Source: Candidatus Gugararchaeum adminiculabundum
GTDB taxonomy: Archaea; Micrarchaeota; Micrarchaeia; Burarchaeales; Gugararchaeaceae
NCBI GenBank assembly: GCA_902384795.1
Contig: CABMDC010000018.1
Span: 1 to 64,000, forward strand
Direction: 5' to 3'
DNA: 64,000 nt
Shown here: piece after piece, positions 25,863 through 33,900 of the stretch
Layout: each line of letters begins with the position of its first letter
How positions within the stretch are numbered: position 1 is the first letter of the stretch
Position numbers and translations under genes: made by a program
The notes under the pieces: model-generated
Database searches by the model: none
Told to the model about the DNA's origin: nothing
Seen by the model: the letters and a program-made list of their open reading frames with translations, nothing else

Positions 25863-25897
25863 GCAAATCCACTCGCTGCCTGCAGCGGCATTAATCG

Positions 25898-25934
25898 TAA
25901 TACTCTAGTAATAATTTGTAATACTTAAGTATTA
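25898..25934. promoter_or_regulatory. tandem palindromic operators in a divergent promoter
   Basis: A perfect 16-bp palindrome TAATACTTAAGTATTA lies at 25919-25934. An imperfect copy TAATACTCTAGTAATA, with the same left arm and one mismatch in the right arm, lies at 25898-25913. Their starts are 21 bp apart, two helical turns, the arrangement seen for cooperative RHH repressors such as MetJ and Arc. The perfect copy overlaps the TATA box (25930-25939) of the plus-strand operon, whose ATG lies at 25962. Both lie upstream of the RHH fusion gene (start 25862). Binding by that fusion is inferred. Confidence 0.65.
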
Positions 25935-25961
25935 TAAAGGTATTTGGCGCTAATTAAACGC

Positions 25962-26981
25962 ATGAAAGGCACAGGAGCTGCGCACGACTATTCCATTGGC
26001 CCGATGCAGGGGAAACGGGTGCTGATTACCGGAGGGGCAGGATTCCTGGGAAGCAACCTGGCGCACAAGCTGGTCGCCCTGGGGGCGGAGGAGATTGTGC
26101 TTTATGATGCCATGCTTCCGGAGTATGGAGCAAATCCCGAGAACTTCCGTGAAATAAAGGACAAGGTGAAAGTGGTAAAGGGCGACACGCGCGACTTTGA
26201 AACCCTGGCGAAAAATGTGAAGGGAAAGGATTTGATTTTCAACTATGCCGCCCAGGTGAGCCATGTGCGCTCCATGCGCGAGCCCTTGTTGGACATTGAA
26301 ATCAACTGCACAGGGAACATGAATGTGCTGGAGGCATGCAGAAAATTCAATGATTCCGCAAAAGTGATTTTTTCCGGGACGCGGACTCAGATCGGGGAGG
26401 CGCAATACACTCCCATTGATGAGAAACATCCGATTAATCCGGTGGATATTGTGGGCGCAAACAAGCAGGCTGCGCAATGGTATCACCAGCTCTATTACAA
26501 GGTGCATGGGATCAGAACGAGCACCATTGTGCTGAATAATACCTATGGGCCGAGGCACCAGGTGCGCAATCCGGATTATGGAATTGTAAACTGGTTTGTG
26601 AGATTGGCGATTGAGGGAAAGGAGATCGAACTTTTCGGGGATGGCTCGCAAACGCGTGATTTCAATTATGTGGATGATGTGAATGATGCGGCACTTCTTG
26701 CTGCGCAGTCTGACAAGAGCAATGGCGAAGCGTACCTGCTTGGGTCTGGGGAGGAAATCTCCATGCTGGAGGCTGCTAAAATCATAATCAAAGCTGCCGG
26801 GTCTGGCTCGTATAAATTAAAGCCGTTCCCGAAAGAGAGGGCGAAAATTGATGTGAAAAGGTTCCTAGTCAGCTATGAGAAAATAAAGAATGATATTGGC
26901 TGGTTCCCGAAAACAAATTTTGAAAAGGGAATTGCGAAGACAGTGGAATTCTATAGGCAAAGGCTGCAGCACTATAGGTAG
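25962..26981 (+). CDS. SDR-type nucleotide-sugar epimerase/dehydratase with altered active site
   Basis: A 339-residue extended SDR. The NAD site is LITGGAGFLGSN. The region where the catalytic Tyr-x-x-x-Lys belongs reads VDIVGANKQAAQ, so the lysine is kept but the tyrosine is Val. The preceding Ser/Thr strand reads IFSGTRTQIGEA. Later motifs NNTYGPRHQVRNPD and DGSQTRDFNYVDDV are well preserved. A related subfamily has Asn-Gly at this place, so the change may be a subfamily trait. ATG 25962 lies 27 nt from the TATA centre and is probably leaderless; an upstream TTG is less likely. It leads the operon with the 4,6-dehydratase and the RfbH-like enzyme. A C2 or C4 epimerase of a 3,6-dideoxysugar is possible. 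Confidence 0.75.
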   Translation: MKGTGAAHDYSIGPMQGKRVLITGGAGFLGSNLAHKLVALGAEEIVLYDAMLPEYGANPENFREIKDKVKVVKGDTRDFETLAKNVKGKDLIFNYAAQVSHVRSMREPLLDIEINCTGNMNVLEACRKFNDSAKVIFSGTRTQIGEAQYTPIDEKHPINPVDIVGANKQAAQWYHQLYYKVHGIRTSTIVLNNTYGPRHQVRNPDYGIVNWFVRLAIEGKEIELFGDGSQTRDFNYVDDVNDAALLAAQSDKSNGEAYLLGSGEEISMLEAAKIIIKAAGSGSYKLKPFPKERAKIDVKRFLVSYEKIKNDIGWFPKTNFEKGIAKTVEFYRQRLQHYR

Positions 26982-27046
26982 ATGAATGGATGAAGAAGGA
27001 AGAGATGAAGAATGGAAAGATGGAATGATGAAGAGGGAATGATTTT
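26982..27046 (+). repeat. purine-only spacer with degenerate short repeats
   Basis: The 65 bases between the epimerase and dehydratase genes are nearly all A, G and a few T on the coding strand, built from slipped copies of GATGAA, GGAA and AATGA units. No reading frame or hairpin is evident. An AGAGGGAATGA tract near its end could serve as a weak ribosome binding region for the ATG at 27047. Slippage of a simple sequence is the likely origin. Confidence 0.4.
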
Positions 27047-28015
27047 ATGAAAATTCTTGTTACTGGCGGCGCTGGCTTCATTGGCTCGAATTTCGTGCGC
27101 CACATGCTTTCAGCGCACAGGGATTTGGAAATTGTGAACCTGGATAAATTGACCTATGCCGGGAATCTGGATAATTTGGAAGGGCTGGGGGCAGGGGAGG
27201 AATCAAGGCACAAATTCATTAGGGGAGATATTTGCGACAAGAAAATAGTGGAGCAGGCAATTAAGGGATGCGAAGTGGTGGTGAATTTTGCTGCCGAAAC
27301 CCATGTGGACAGGAGCATTTCCAATGCCGAGGATTTTGTGAAAACAGATGTTTACGGGACGCTGGTGCTGCTCGAGGCGTGCAGGAAAGCCGATGCAAAA
27401 TTCGTGCAGATTTCAACGGATGAGGTTTATGGGAATGCGGAAAATGGGCCTTCAAAAGAAACCGATGAGCTGAAGCCGCGCAGCCCCTATGCCGCGTCAA
27501 AAGCAGGGGCAGACAGGCTTGCGTTTTCCTACTGGGCGACCCATGGGCTGCCGGTTGTGATTACAAGATGCACTAATAATTATGGGCCGAACCAATATCC
27601 CGAAAAATTGATTCCGCTATTTGCAATCAATGCGCTCCAGGGAAAAGAGCTTCCTGTTTATGGGACAGGCAAGAATACCCGCGACTGGATTTATGTGCTT
27701 GACCACTGCAAGGCGATTGAGCGGGTGATGCAGGAGGAAAAATGCTTCCGTGGAGAAGTGTATAACATAGGCGCGGGCAACGAGCTTTCGGTGCTGGAAA
27801 TAACTTCGGTGATCCTTAAGCAGCTGGGAAAACCTGCGAGCCTGCTCAAGCATGTGCAGGACAGGCCTGGCCATGTGGTTCGCCATGCGGTTGACAGCGG
27901 CAAAATAAGAAGTGAGCTTGGCTGGAAGCCGGAGCACCTGTTTGAGCAGAATATTGCCTCGACCATTGAATGGTACAAATCAAACAAATGGTGGTGGAGC
28001 AAACTGATCCGCTAA
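27047..28015 (+). CDS. rfbB: dTDP-glucose 4,6-dehydratase
   Basis: A 322-residue extended SDR with all hallmarks of RmlB/RfbB. It has VTGGAGFIGSNF at the N-terminus, LDKLTYAGNLDNL, the catalytic TDE triad at 124-126 in ISTDEVYG, and Tyr148/Lys152 in YAASK. TRCTNNYGPNQYPEKLIP follows. It converts an NDP-glucose to the 4-keto-6-deoxy sugar. The nucleotidyltransferase at 22956 likely supplies the substrate, and the next gene would remove the 3-hydroxyl. Whether the nucleotide is dTDP or CDP is not decided by the motifs; RmlB-like wording favours dTDP. Confidence 0.92.
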   Translation: MKILVTGGAGFIGSNFVRHMLSAHRDLEIVNLDKLTYAGNLDNLEGLGAGEESRHKFIRGDICDKKIVEQAIKGCEVVVNFAAETHVDRSISNAEDFVKTDVYGTLVLLEACRKADAKFVQISTDEVYGNAENGPSKETDELKPRSPYAASKAGADRLAFSYWATHGLPVVITRCTNNYGPNQYPEKLIPLFAINALQGKELPVYGTGKNTRDWIYVLDHCKAIERVMQEEKCFRGEVYNIGAGNELSVLEITSVILKQLGKPASLLKHVQDRPGHVVRHAVDSGKIRSELGWKPEHLFEQNIASTIEWYKSNKWWWSKLIR

Positions 28016-28027
28016 AGAGGTTTGAAA

Positions 28028-29356
28028 ATGGAAGAAAAAGAAAAACAAATACGGGAAAAAATAAAAACACTAGTAAAGGAGTTCTGGCAGGCGAAGCAAA
28101 GTGCCGGGAAATTCGTGCCAGGGAAAACACGCGTGCAATATTCTGGGAGCATGATGGACGAGCGGGAGCTCAATGAAGTGGTGGAAGCAACGCTGAACGG
28201 CTGGTTTGGGCTTGGCCCAAAGGCGCGCGCATTTGAAACCAAATTGTCCGAGTTCATTGGAGTGAATTCCTGCCTGCTAACGAATTCAGGCTCGTCCTCA
28301 AATCTTCTTGCTGTTGCGGCTCTTACTTCTCCCCAGCTTGGGGAAAAGAGGCTGAAACCGGGGGACGAGGTGATAACCGTTGCGTGCACTTTTCCCACAA
28401 CTCTTAATCCGATTCTCCAGCATGGGCTGGTGCCGGTCTTTTTGGATGTGGAACTTGGAACTTATAATCTGCTGGCTGAGAAGCTCGGAAAGGCGATTGG
28501 CGGCAAAACAAAGGCAATAATGTTTGCGCACACGCTTGGAAATCCCCATGACATGAATGAGATTATGGATTTTGCAAAGGAGCGCGGGTTATATGTGATT
28601 GAGGACAACTGCGATGCGCTCGGGTCCGAGGTGCACGGAAAAAAGACAGGGAGCTTTGGGCACTATTCGACCCTTTCGTTTTACCCCGCGCACCAGATTA
28701 CCATTGGCGAGGGGGGAGCGGTTGTGACAAACGATAGGCAGCTGGCAAAGCTTGCGGAATCGTTCAGGAACTGGGGGCGAGCCTGCTGGTGCACAGGGGA
28801 CGAGCGAAGCCCGCTGGGAGCGTGCGGCATGAGGTTCGCGTTCAAGGTGGACGGGGTCCCCTATGACCACAAGTACATGTACTCGAACATAGGGTACAAC
28901 CTGAAGCCAACGGAAATCAATGCTGCAATGGGAGTTCCGCAAATGGAAAAACTGCCCAAATTCATTGAGGCGCGGAGGAAAAACCACGCGTTCCTGCACA
29001 GCGAGCTGCAGAAATTCGAGGATAGGCTGATTCTCCATGAAACGTTTGAAGGGATTGGCGCAAAACCCTCCTGGTTTGCCTATGCCATTACTGTGCGCGA
29101 GCCTTCCGCAGGACTTACCCGCGACGGGCTGGTGAAATTCCTGGAGGCAAAGAACATTGAAACCCGGCCGCTGTTTGCAGGGAATATTCTGCACCAGCCG
29201 GCGTACCAGGGGATAAAATGCAGGGTTGCCGAGAAACTGGCGAATTCGGACAAAATTTTAAGGGACACGCTCATGGTCGGGGTTTATCCCGGGCTTGACC
29301 AGGAAAAACTCTCCTATATTGCAGACGGGATAGGGGAATTCATGGCAAAAGCCTAA
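28028..29356 (+). CDS. rfbH: RfbH/E1-type 4-keto-6-deoxyhexose 3-dehydrase (PMP and iron-sulfur)
   Basis: A 442-residue member of the DegT fold that removes the C3 hydroxyl in 3,6-dideoxysugar synthesis. The usual PLP lysine is replaced by His222 in FYPAHQITIGEGG, diagnostic of the PMP-dependent E1. Candidate [2Fe-2S] cysteines are Cys195, Cys253, Cys255 and Cys266. The spacing of 57 residues then one residue matches E1, while the last spacer is ten instead of the usual seven. ATG 28028 follows an AGAGG. E1 normally needs an E3 reductase for electrons; none is encoded in the window, so a general ferredoxin system may serve. The product would be a 4-keto-3,6-dideoxyhexose nucleotide. Confidence 0.9.
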   Translation: MEEKEKQIREKIKTLVKEFWQAKQSAGKFVPGKTRVQYSGSMMDERELNEVVEATLNGWFGLGPKARAFETKLSEFIGVNSCLLTNSGSSSNLLAVAALTSPQLGEKRLKPGDEVITVACTFPTTLNPILQHGLVPVFLDVELGTYNLLAEKLGKAIGGKTKAIMFAHTLGNPHDMNEIMDFAKERGLYVIEDNCDALGSEVHGKKTGSFGHYSTLSFYPAHQITIGEGGAVVTNDRQLAKLAESFRNWGRACWCTGDERSPLGACGMRFAFKVDGVPYDHKYMYSNIGYNLKPTEINAAMGVPQMEKLPKFIEARRKNHAFLHSELQKFEDRLILHETFEGIGAKPSWFAYAITVREPSAGLTRDGLVKFLEAKNIETRPLFAGNILHQPAYQGIKCRVAEKLANSDKILRDTLMVGVYPGLDQEKLSYIADGIGEFMAKA

Positions 29357-29484
29357 AGCGTTAAAAAACAAAAGCCCCTAATCATTAGTAAATTTTTGAT
29401 GAGCATAGGATAGAGTGTAGTAGATGGAGCAGTAGCGGTATAGCGATAGATAACAAATAGATAACATATTCATGCGGTTGTTTT

Positions 29485-32382
29485 ATGGCGCTGTCAGCTT
29501 TCCTTGGGAAATTCATAGTGGTGTTTTTCTCCATGCTTATCCCAGGAGTTCTCCTGGCTTTTCCACTATTCAAAAAAAGGCTGGGAATAATTGAAACGAT
29601 TCTTGCGGGCCTTTGCCTGGGATTCATAGTTCCTCCGTTTTTGCTTTTTGTCGAATCCTTCGCTGGGCTGAATTACAGCTACACTCTTGCGCTTGCGAAC
29701 ATACTTCTTGTGAGCTTTGTTGGAATTGTCTGGGGAGTCTACACAAGATCGCTCCCTGGAATTTCTGATTTCAAGATAAAGCTGGGAAAAATGGAGGATT
29801 TGCGCCCGTTGATAATTCCGACCCTGCTAGTGTTGCTGGTGGTTTTCGCATTCATGTCCCGCATCCAGAGCCTTAATGACTATGGAGCCGACGGGAAATA
29901 CTACACTTTCTTTGAGCTGGACCCGTACTATTACATGTATGAAGCCCAGTATCTGCTGACAGAAGGCAACATTCCAGCCTGGGACTACACTGCCTGGAGC
30001 ACAGTAACAGGAGAAACCTGCGGAAATATGCCGGTATCCTGCGGAAATCCGGAAAAAATGTATGTCTGCAGCAAGGCAGGGGGCTCGCACCATGCGGTTC
30101 CACTTTCGTTCTATTTGGAGGCTATGTGGTATTCGATTTACACAAACGGCGGGGCCTATGACCACCTGACGCTTGCCACCATAGGAGGGGCTTATCCGGC
30201 TTTTGCAGCGGCCCTTTTGGTATTTGCGGTCTATCTTCTTGTTTCCAGTGAATACGGAAGAAAACTGGGCCTGGCAGCAGCAGGCCTGGTGGCGTTCATG
30301 CCAGCCGTCATGATAAAGATGGCGGCAGGGGAAAATGAGATACAGCCCTGGGGGATGTTCTCCACCTTTTTAGTTTTCGGCGCCTATGCCATGGCCATAA
30401 AAAAGAAGGACATGCGATTCGCAATCCTAGCAGCCATTGCTTACATTTCAGTGATGACCGGTTCTTCCTACGGAGTTCTGGTTGACCTGGTCATGATAGG
30501 TTATATCGGCCTGCAGGCGATTATAGACTATCTCAGAAGGGATGAGGAAGGAATGCTCGTTAGGCTCAAAATAAATTCCATATTGATGATCGGGGTGATA
30601 ATAGTCACTGTTTGCATTTCTCTTTTCAATGAAGGGAACCCGATCTCCGGAGTTACTTTGCAGCGCCTACAATTGCTCGGCGCGTTTGCGTTCTCGATCC
30701 TGCTTGCGCTCTTCACGGTTCCCTTGGAAAAAATAACCGGGGAGTTCAGATGGTTTGATTGGATTAAACCGCCCTTGACGGAAATTTTGAAAAAAGCAGA
30801 AGATCCGGAGAACAGGCTTTATCTCCTTGTGGGAATCCTGGCAATCGGCGTTCTGGTTCTTGCAGTGACCCCGCTAGGCCCGAAGATTTTAGCCACGCTC
30901 CAGGATGCGGCGAATATAGCAAAGCAGTGCAGCCCGCTTACAAAAACCATTGCGGAGCAGACAGGAAGCCCCTCCAATTTCGAAGGCGAATATGGCTTCC
31001 TTGGAAAAGACCTTTCGGGGGCAAAGGATGCGCTGGAGATTGTTTTCCTGCCCCCGCATATCGCCTATTCGGTCATAGGGATAGACACCTGGAAAGTGTA
31101 CAGCCTTGCGCACCTGCTTGTTTTCCTGGGCGGGATTGCCATACTATACTCCGTCTACAGAAAATCACCGACAGCAATCCTTTTTCTGCTAATGATAGTT
31201 CCGGTCGCCTATGTGGGTTTCAACCGCGCGAAATATGTGTTCCCGCTGGGGGTGATGGTGGCCATAGCTTTCACGGTAATTTTCGGGGAACTGATTTTCA
31301 TTTCCCGGAAGATTGGGGAAATGGCCAAAATTGAAGCCGGCACGGTTGGCAAGATAAACTGGGGAGTTTACCTGGTAGTGGCTCTGGTGGTTCTGCTGGA
31401 AGCGGGGCTTATTGTAGGAGGGCCTGCCCTGGACGTTGTGCCCTATATGTTCAAGCCTCGCTACTATGACAATCCGACATTCTACGGCGACACAAACGCG
31501 ACAGCTTCGGACAATGGCTGCATGAATGCATATGCAGGAAAGGGCATCATAGTGCAGCTCTACTGCTATCACCTGAGTTCTGCCTGGATGGATGCGTTGA
31601 ACTTCATGGACAAGAAAACCCCGGTGAACTCAACTGTCACTTCCTGGTGGGACTACGGCCATTGGATAAACTTCTTTGGAAACAGGAATGCGGTCATAAG
31701 AAACGAGCATACCTATGAATGGATGGAACAGGCGGTTGCGGACAAATTCGTGGAGGGAACTCCCGAGGATTTGGCAGGCTACATGAAGTTCACCAATTCA
31801 AAGTACGTGCTTTTTGACAACGAGCTTATTTCAAAATGGGGGGCCCTCAACTACTTGTCTTGTGAGTTCAACAACGAAACCGATATAACCAAAGGCCCTG
31901 GGCAAAGCCAGTGCGAGGCTGACCACAGCCCGGAAATAGTGTATGTGCCAACTGATCCGCAGATACAGGATTTCTGCAGCGTGGAGCAGAAACTATACCT
32001 GGCAAGATCCAGCACAGGAATCAACTATTGTGTTCAGGTGCTTACTGACTCTGCCTCCGGAAGACAACATTTGCTTACTTACTATGCGGATGATTACAAG
32101 AAGGATGGCACGTTGCGCCCGAACCGCGGGTTCCTTACCCCATTCAGCAGTGCGACCATTGGTGGAAGGAACTATGCAAGCTTCATGGTGCTTTACATGA
32201 ACAAAAGCACCTGGTATGATGGCAAAAACGGCTGGGAGGACAGGAAAGGCAAATTCTATGATTCAAACTTTTACAAAGGGTTTGTCCTTGGCGACATTCC
32301 GGGCTTCATGCAGGTTTACCCGGAGAACGTCAGGGGGGAGGGCATGTCGGTCCAGATCAGGATTTATGAAAGGCTGGACTAG
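29485..32382 (+). CDS. aglB: AglB/STT3-type oligosaccharyltransferase
   Basis: A 965-residue membrane protein. About thirteen hydrophobic helices occupy residues 1-650 and a soluble outside domain follows. The first external loop has the acidic DPYYYM motif at residue 146, which binds metal and lipid-linked glycan. The C-terminal domain has the sequon-binding WWDYG at 721-725. It transfers an oligosaccharide from dolichyl phosphate or diphosphate to Asn in Asn-X-Ser/Thr of surface proteins. Dolichol synthesis and sugar genes are nearby. The preceding 128 bp (29357-29484) hold only A/T-rich sequence. The N-terminal 100 residues are unusually hydrophobic and longer before the DPYY loop than in most homologues. 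Confidence 0.9.
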   Translation: MALSAFLGKFIVVFFSMLIPGVLLAFPLFKKRLGIIETILAGLCLGFIVPPFLLFVESFAGLNYSYTLALANILLVSFVGIVWGVYTRSLPGISDFKIKLGKMEDLRPLIIPTLLVLLVVFAFMSRIQSLNDYGADGKYYTFFELDPYYYMYEAQYLLTEGNIPAWDYTAWSTVTGETCGNMPVSCGNPEKMYVCSKAGGSHHAVPLSFYLEAMWYSIYTNGGAYDHLTLATIGGAYPAFAAALLVFAVYLLVSSEYGRKLGLAAAGLVAFMPAVMIKMAAGENEIQPWGMFSTFLVFGAYAMAIKKKDMRFAILAAIAYISVMTGSSYGVLVDLVMIGYIGLQAIIDYLRRDEEGMLVRLKINSILMIGVIIVTVCISLFNEGNPISGVTLQRLQLLGAFAFSILLALFTVPLEKITGEFRWFDWIKPPLTEILKKAEDPENRLYLLVGILAIGVLVLAVTPLGPKILATLQDAANIAKQCSPLTKTIAEQTGSPSNFEGEYGFLGKDLSGAKDALEIVFLPPHIAYSVIGIDTWKVYSLAHLLVFLGGIAILYSVYRKSPTAILFLLMIVPVAYVGFNRAKYVFPLGVMVAIAFTVIFGELIFISRKIGEMAKIEAGTVGKINWGVYLVVALVVLLEAGLIVGGPALDVVPYMFKPRYYDNPTFYGDTNATASDNGCMNAYAGKGIIVQLYCYHLSSAWMDALNFMDKKTPVNSTVTSWWDYGHWINFFGNRNAVIRNEHTYEWMEQAVADKFVEGTPEDLAGYMKFTNSKYVLFDNELISKWGALNYLSCEFNNETDITKGPGQSQCEADHSPEIVYVPTDPQIQDFCSVEQKLYLARSSTGINYCVQVLTDSASGRQHLLTYYADDYKKDGTLRPNRGFLTPFSSATIGGRNYASFMVLYMNKSTWYDGKNGWEDRKGKFYDSNFYKGFVLGDIPGFMQVYPENVRGEGMSVQIRIYERLD

Positions 32383-32431
32383 GTAGCCCGGGTACGAGCT
32401 ATTAAAAACATAATTTGCCTATTCTAATTTT

Positions 32432-33892
32432 ATGCTGTTCAACTCGTTTGATTTCTTATTTTTTTTCCTAGTAGTTACTGTGGCCTATTTCCTGCTTCCG
32501 CACCGATTCCGCTGGCTGCTTCTGCTCGCTGCCAGTTGCTTTTTTTACATGAGCTTTATCCCAGTTTACATCCTGATTCTGCTGCTCATGATTATGGTGG
32601 ACTATTCCGCCGGCATTGGGATGGAAGGGTCAAAAACCAATGAAATTAAAACGATATTTTTTGTTTCAAGCCTGCTGATGACAGGGCTGATACTGCTTGT
32701 TTTCAAATACTTCAATTTTTTCAACGCGAACCTGCAGGGGCTTGCCTCATTCCTAGGATGGAATTATTCGCTGGAAACTCTTGCGCTCATTCTGCCCCTG
32801 GGACTTTCGTTCCACACTTTCCAGAGTATGAGCTATATAATTGAGGTTTACCGCGGGAACCAGAAAGCAGAACGGAATTTTGGGATTTATGCACTGTATG
32901 TCATGTTCTATCCGCAGCTGGTAGCCGGCCCGATTGAACGCCCAAAAAACCTGCTGCCGCAATTCTACACAGAACACAAGTTCGAACGCAGGAGAGTTGT
33001 TAATGGCCTGGCGCGCATGCTTTTTGGGTTCTTTAAGAAGATGGTAATTGCCGACCGGCTGGCGTTGTTCGTCAACGCTGTTTACAACGATCCAACGAGC
33101 AGTACTGGCGCACCCCTGATTATCGCAACTGTTTTCTTCGCCATCCAGATTTATTGCGACTTTTCAGGTTATTGTGATATCGCCATTGGTGCTGCCGAAG
33201 TGATGGGTTTCAAATTAATGGAAAACTTCAATCTGCCCTACTACTCAAAATCCATCAAGGAGTTTTGGAGACGCTGGCATATCTCTCTTTCTTCATGGTT
33301 TAAGGATTACCTGTACATACCGCTCGGGGGCAACAGGGTATCGCTACCCCGCTGGTGCTTCAATGAACTTTCTGTTTTTTTAGTATGCGGCCTTTGGCAC
33401 GGGGCTAACTGGACATTTGTGATCTGGGGAGGGCTGCACGGCGCATATATCGTCCTGTCTAAACTCCTGGAGAAACCAGCACACTCCCTGGCAGATATTG
33501 TCCGCCTCACGAAGTTCCCACGCGCCTATGGAGCGGCAAAAATTCTCCTGACCTTCTCACTGGTTTGTTTCGGCTGGATATTCTTCAGGGCCAATTCGCT
33601 TTCCGACGCAGTGTATATCATCTCCCATCTGTTTTCCGGACTAAACCTGACCAAGGCTGGCCTTGGCAAGATCTTGGAGCTGGGGGGGATTGGCACCCAG
33701 GGCTTCGTGGTTTTGGTTCTTTCCCTGATTGTTCTAGAGTTCGTTGAACTCACAAAAAATAACGACTATTTGAAAGATAAAATCTGGCGCAGGTCAGAAA
33801 CGCTTAGGATGCTGACTTACGTTATTGCAGTTGTGTTGATTTTGATTCTCAGCGTTTTGGAGGAAACAAAATTCATTTACTTCCAGTTTTGA
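32432..33892 (+). CDS. MBOAT O-acyltransferase (AlgI/DltB-like)
   Basis: A 486-residue membrane protein with about eleven helices. The N-terminal MLFNSFDFLFFFLVV is the standard AlgI start. LGLSFHTFQSMSYIIEVYRG, LVAGPIERPKNLLPQF and FWRRWHISLSSWFKDYLYIPLGG are family blocks. The active-site histidines appear in CGLWHGANWTF (about residue 322) and the nearby GGLHGAY. It moves an acyl group, usually acetyl, across the membrane to an external acceptor with an SGNH partner, here the next gene. ATG 32432 lies about 28 nt from an A/T box at 32401. In this setting O-acetylation of a surface glycan or of N-glycans is likely. Confidence 0.92.
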   Translation: MLFNSFDFLFFFLVVTVAYFLLPHRFRWLLLLAASCFFYMSFIPVYILILLLMIMVDYSAGIGMEGSKTNEIKTIFFVSSLLMTGLILLVFKYFNFFNANLQGLASFLGWNYSLETLALILPLGLSFHTFQSMSYIIEVYRGNQKAERNFGIYALYVMFYPQLVAGPIERPKNLLPQFYTEHKFERRRVVNGLARMLFGFFKKMVIADRLALFVNAVYNDPTSSTGAPLIIATVFFAIQIYCDFSGYCDIAIGAAEVMGFKLMENFNLPYYSKSIKEFWRRWHISLSSWFKDYLYIPLGGNRVSLPRWCFNELSVFLVCGLWHGANWTFVIWGGLHGAYIVLSKLLEKPAHSLADIVRLTKFPRAYGAAKILLTFSLVCFGWIFFRANSLSDAVYIISHLFSGLNLTKAGLGKILELGGIGTQGFVVLVLSLIVLEFVELTKNNDYLKDKIWRRSETLRMLTYVIAVVLILILSVLEETKFIYFQF

Positions 33893-33900
33893 GGTATTTT

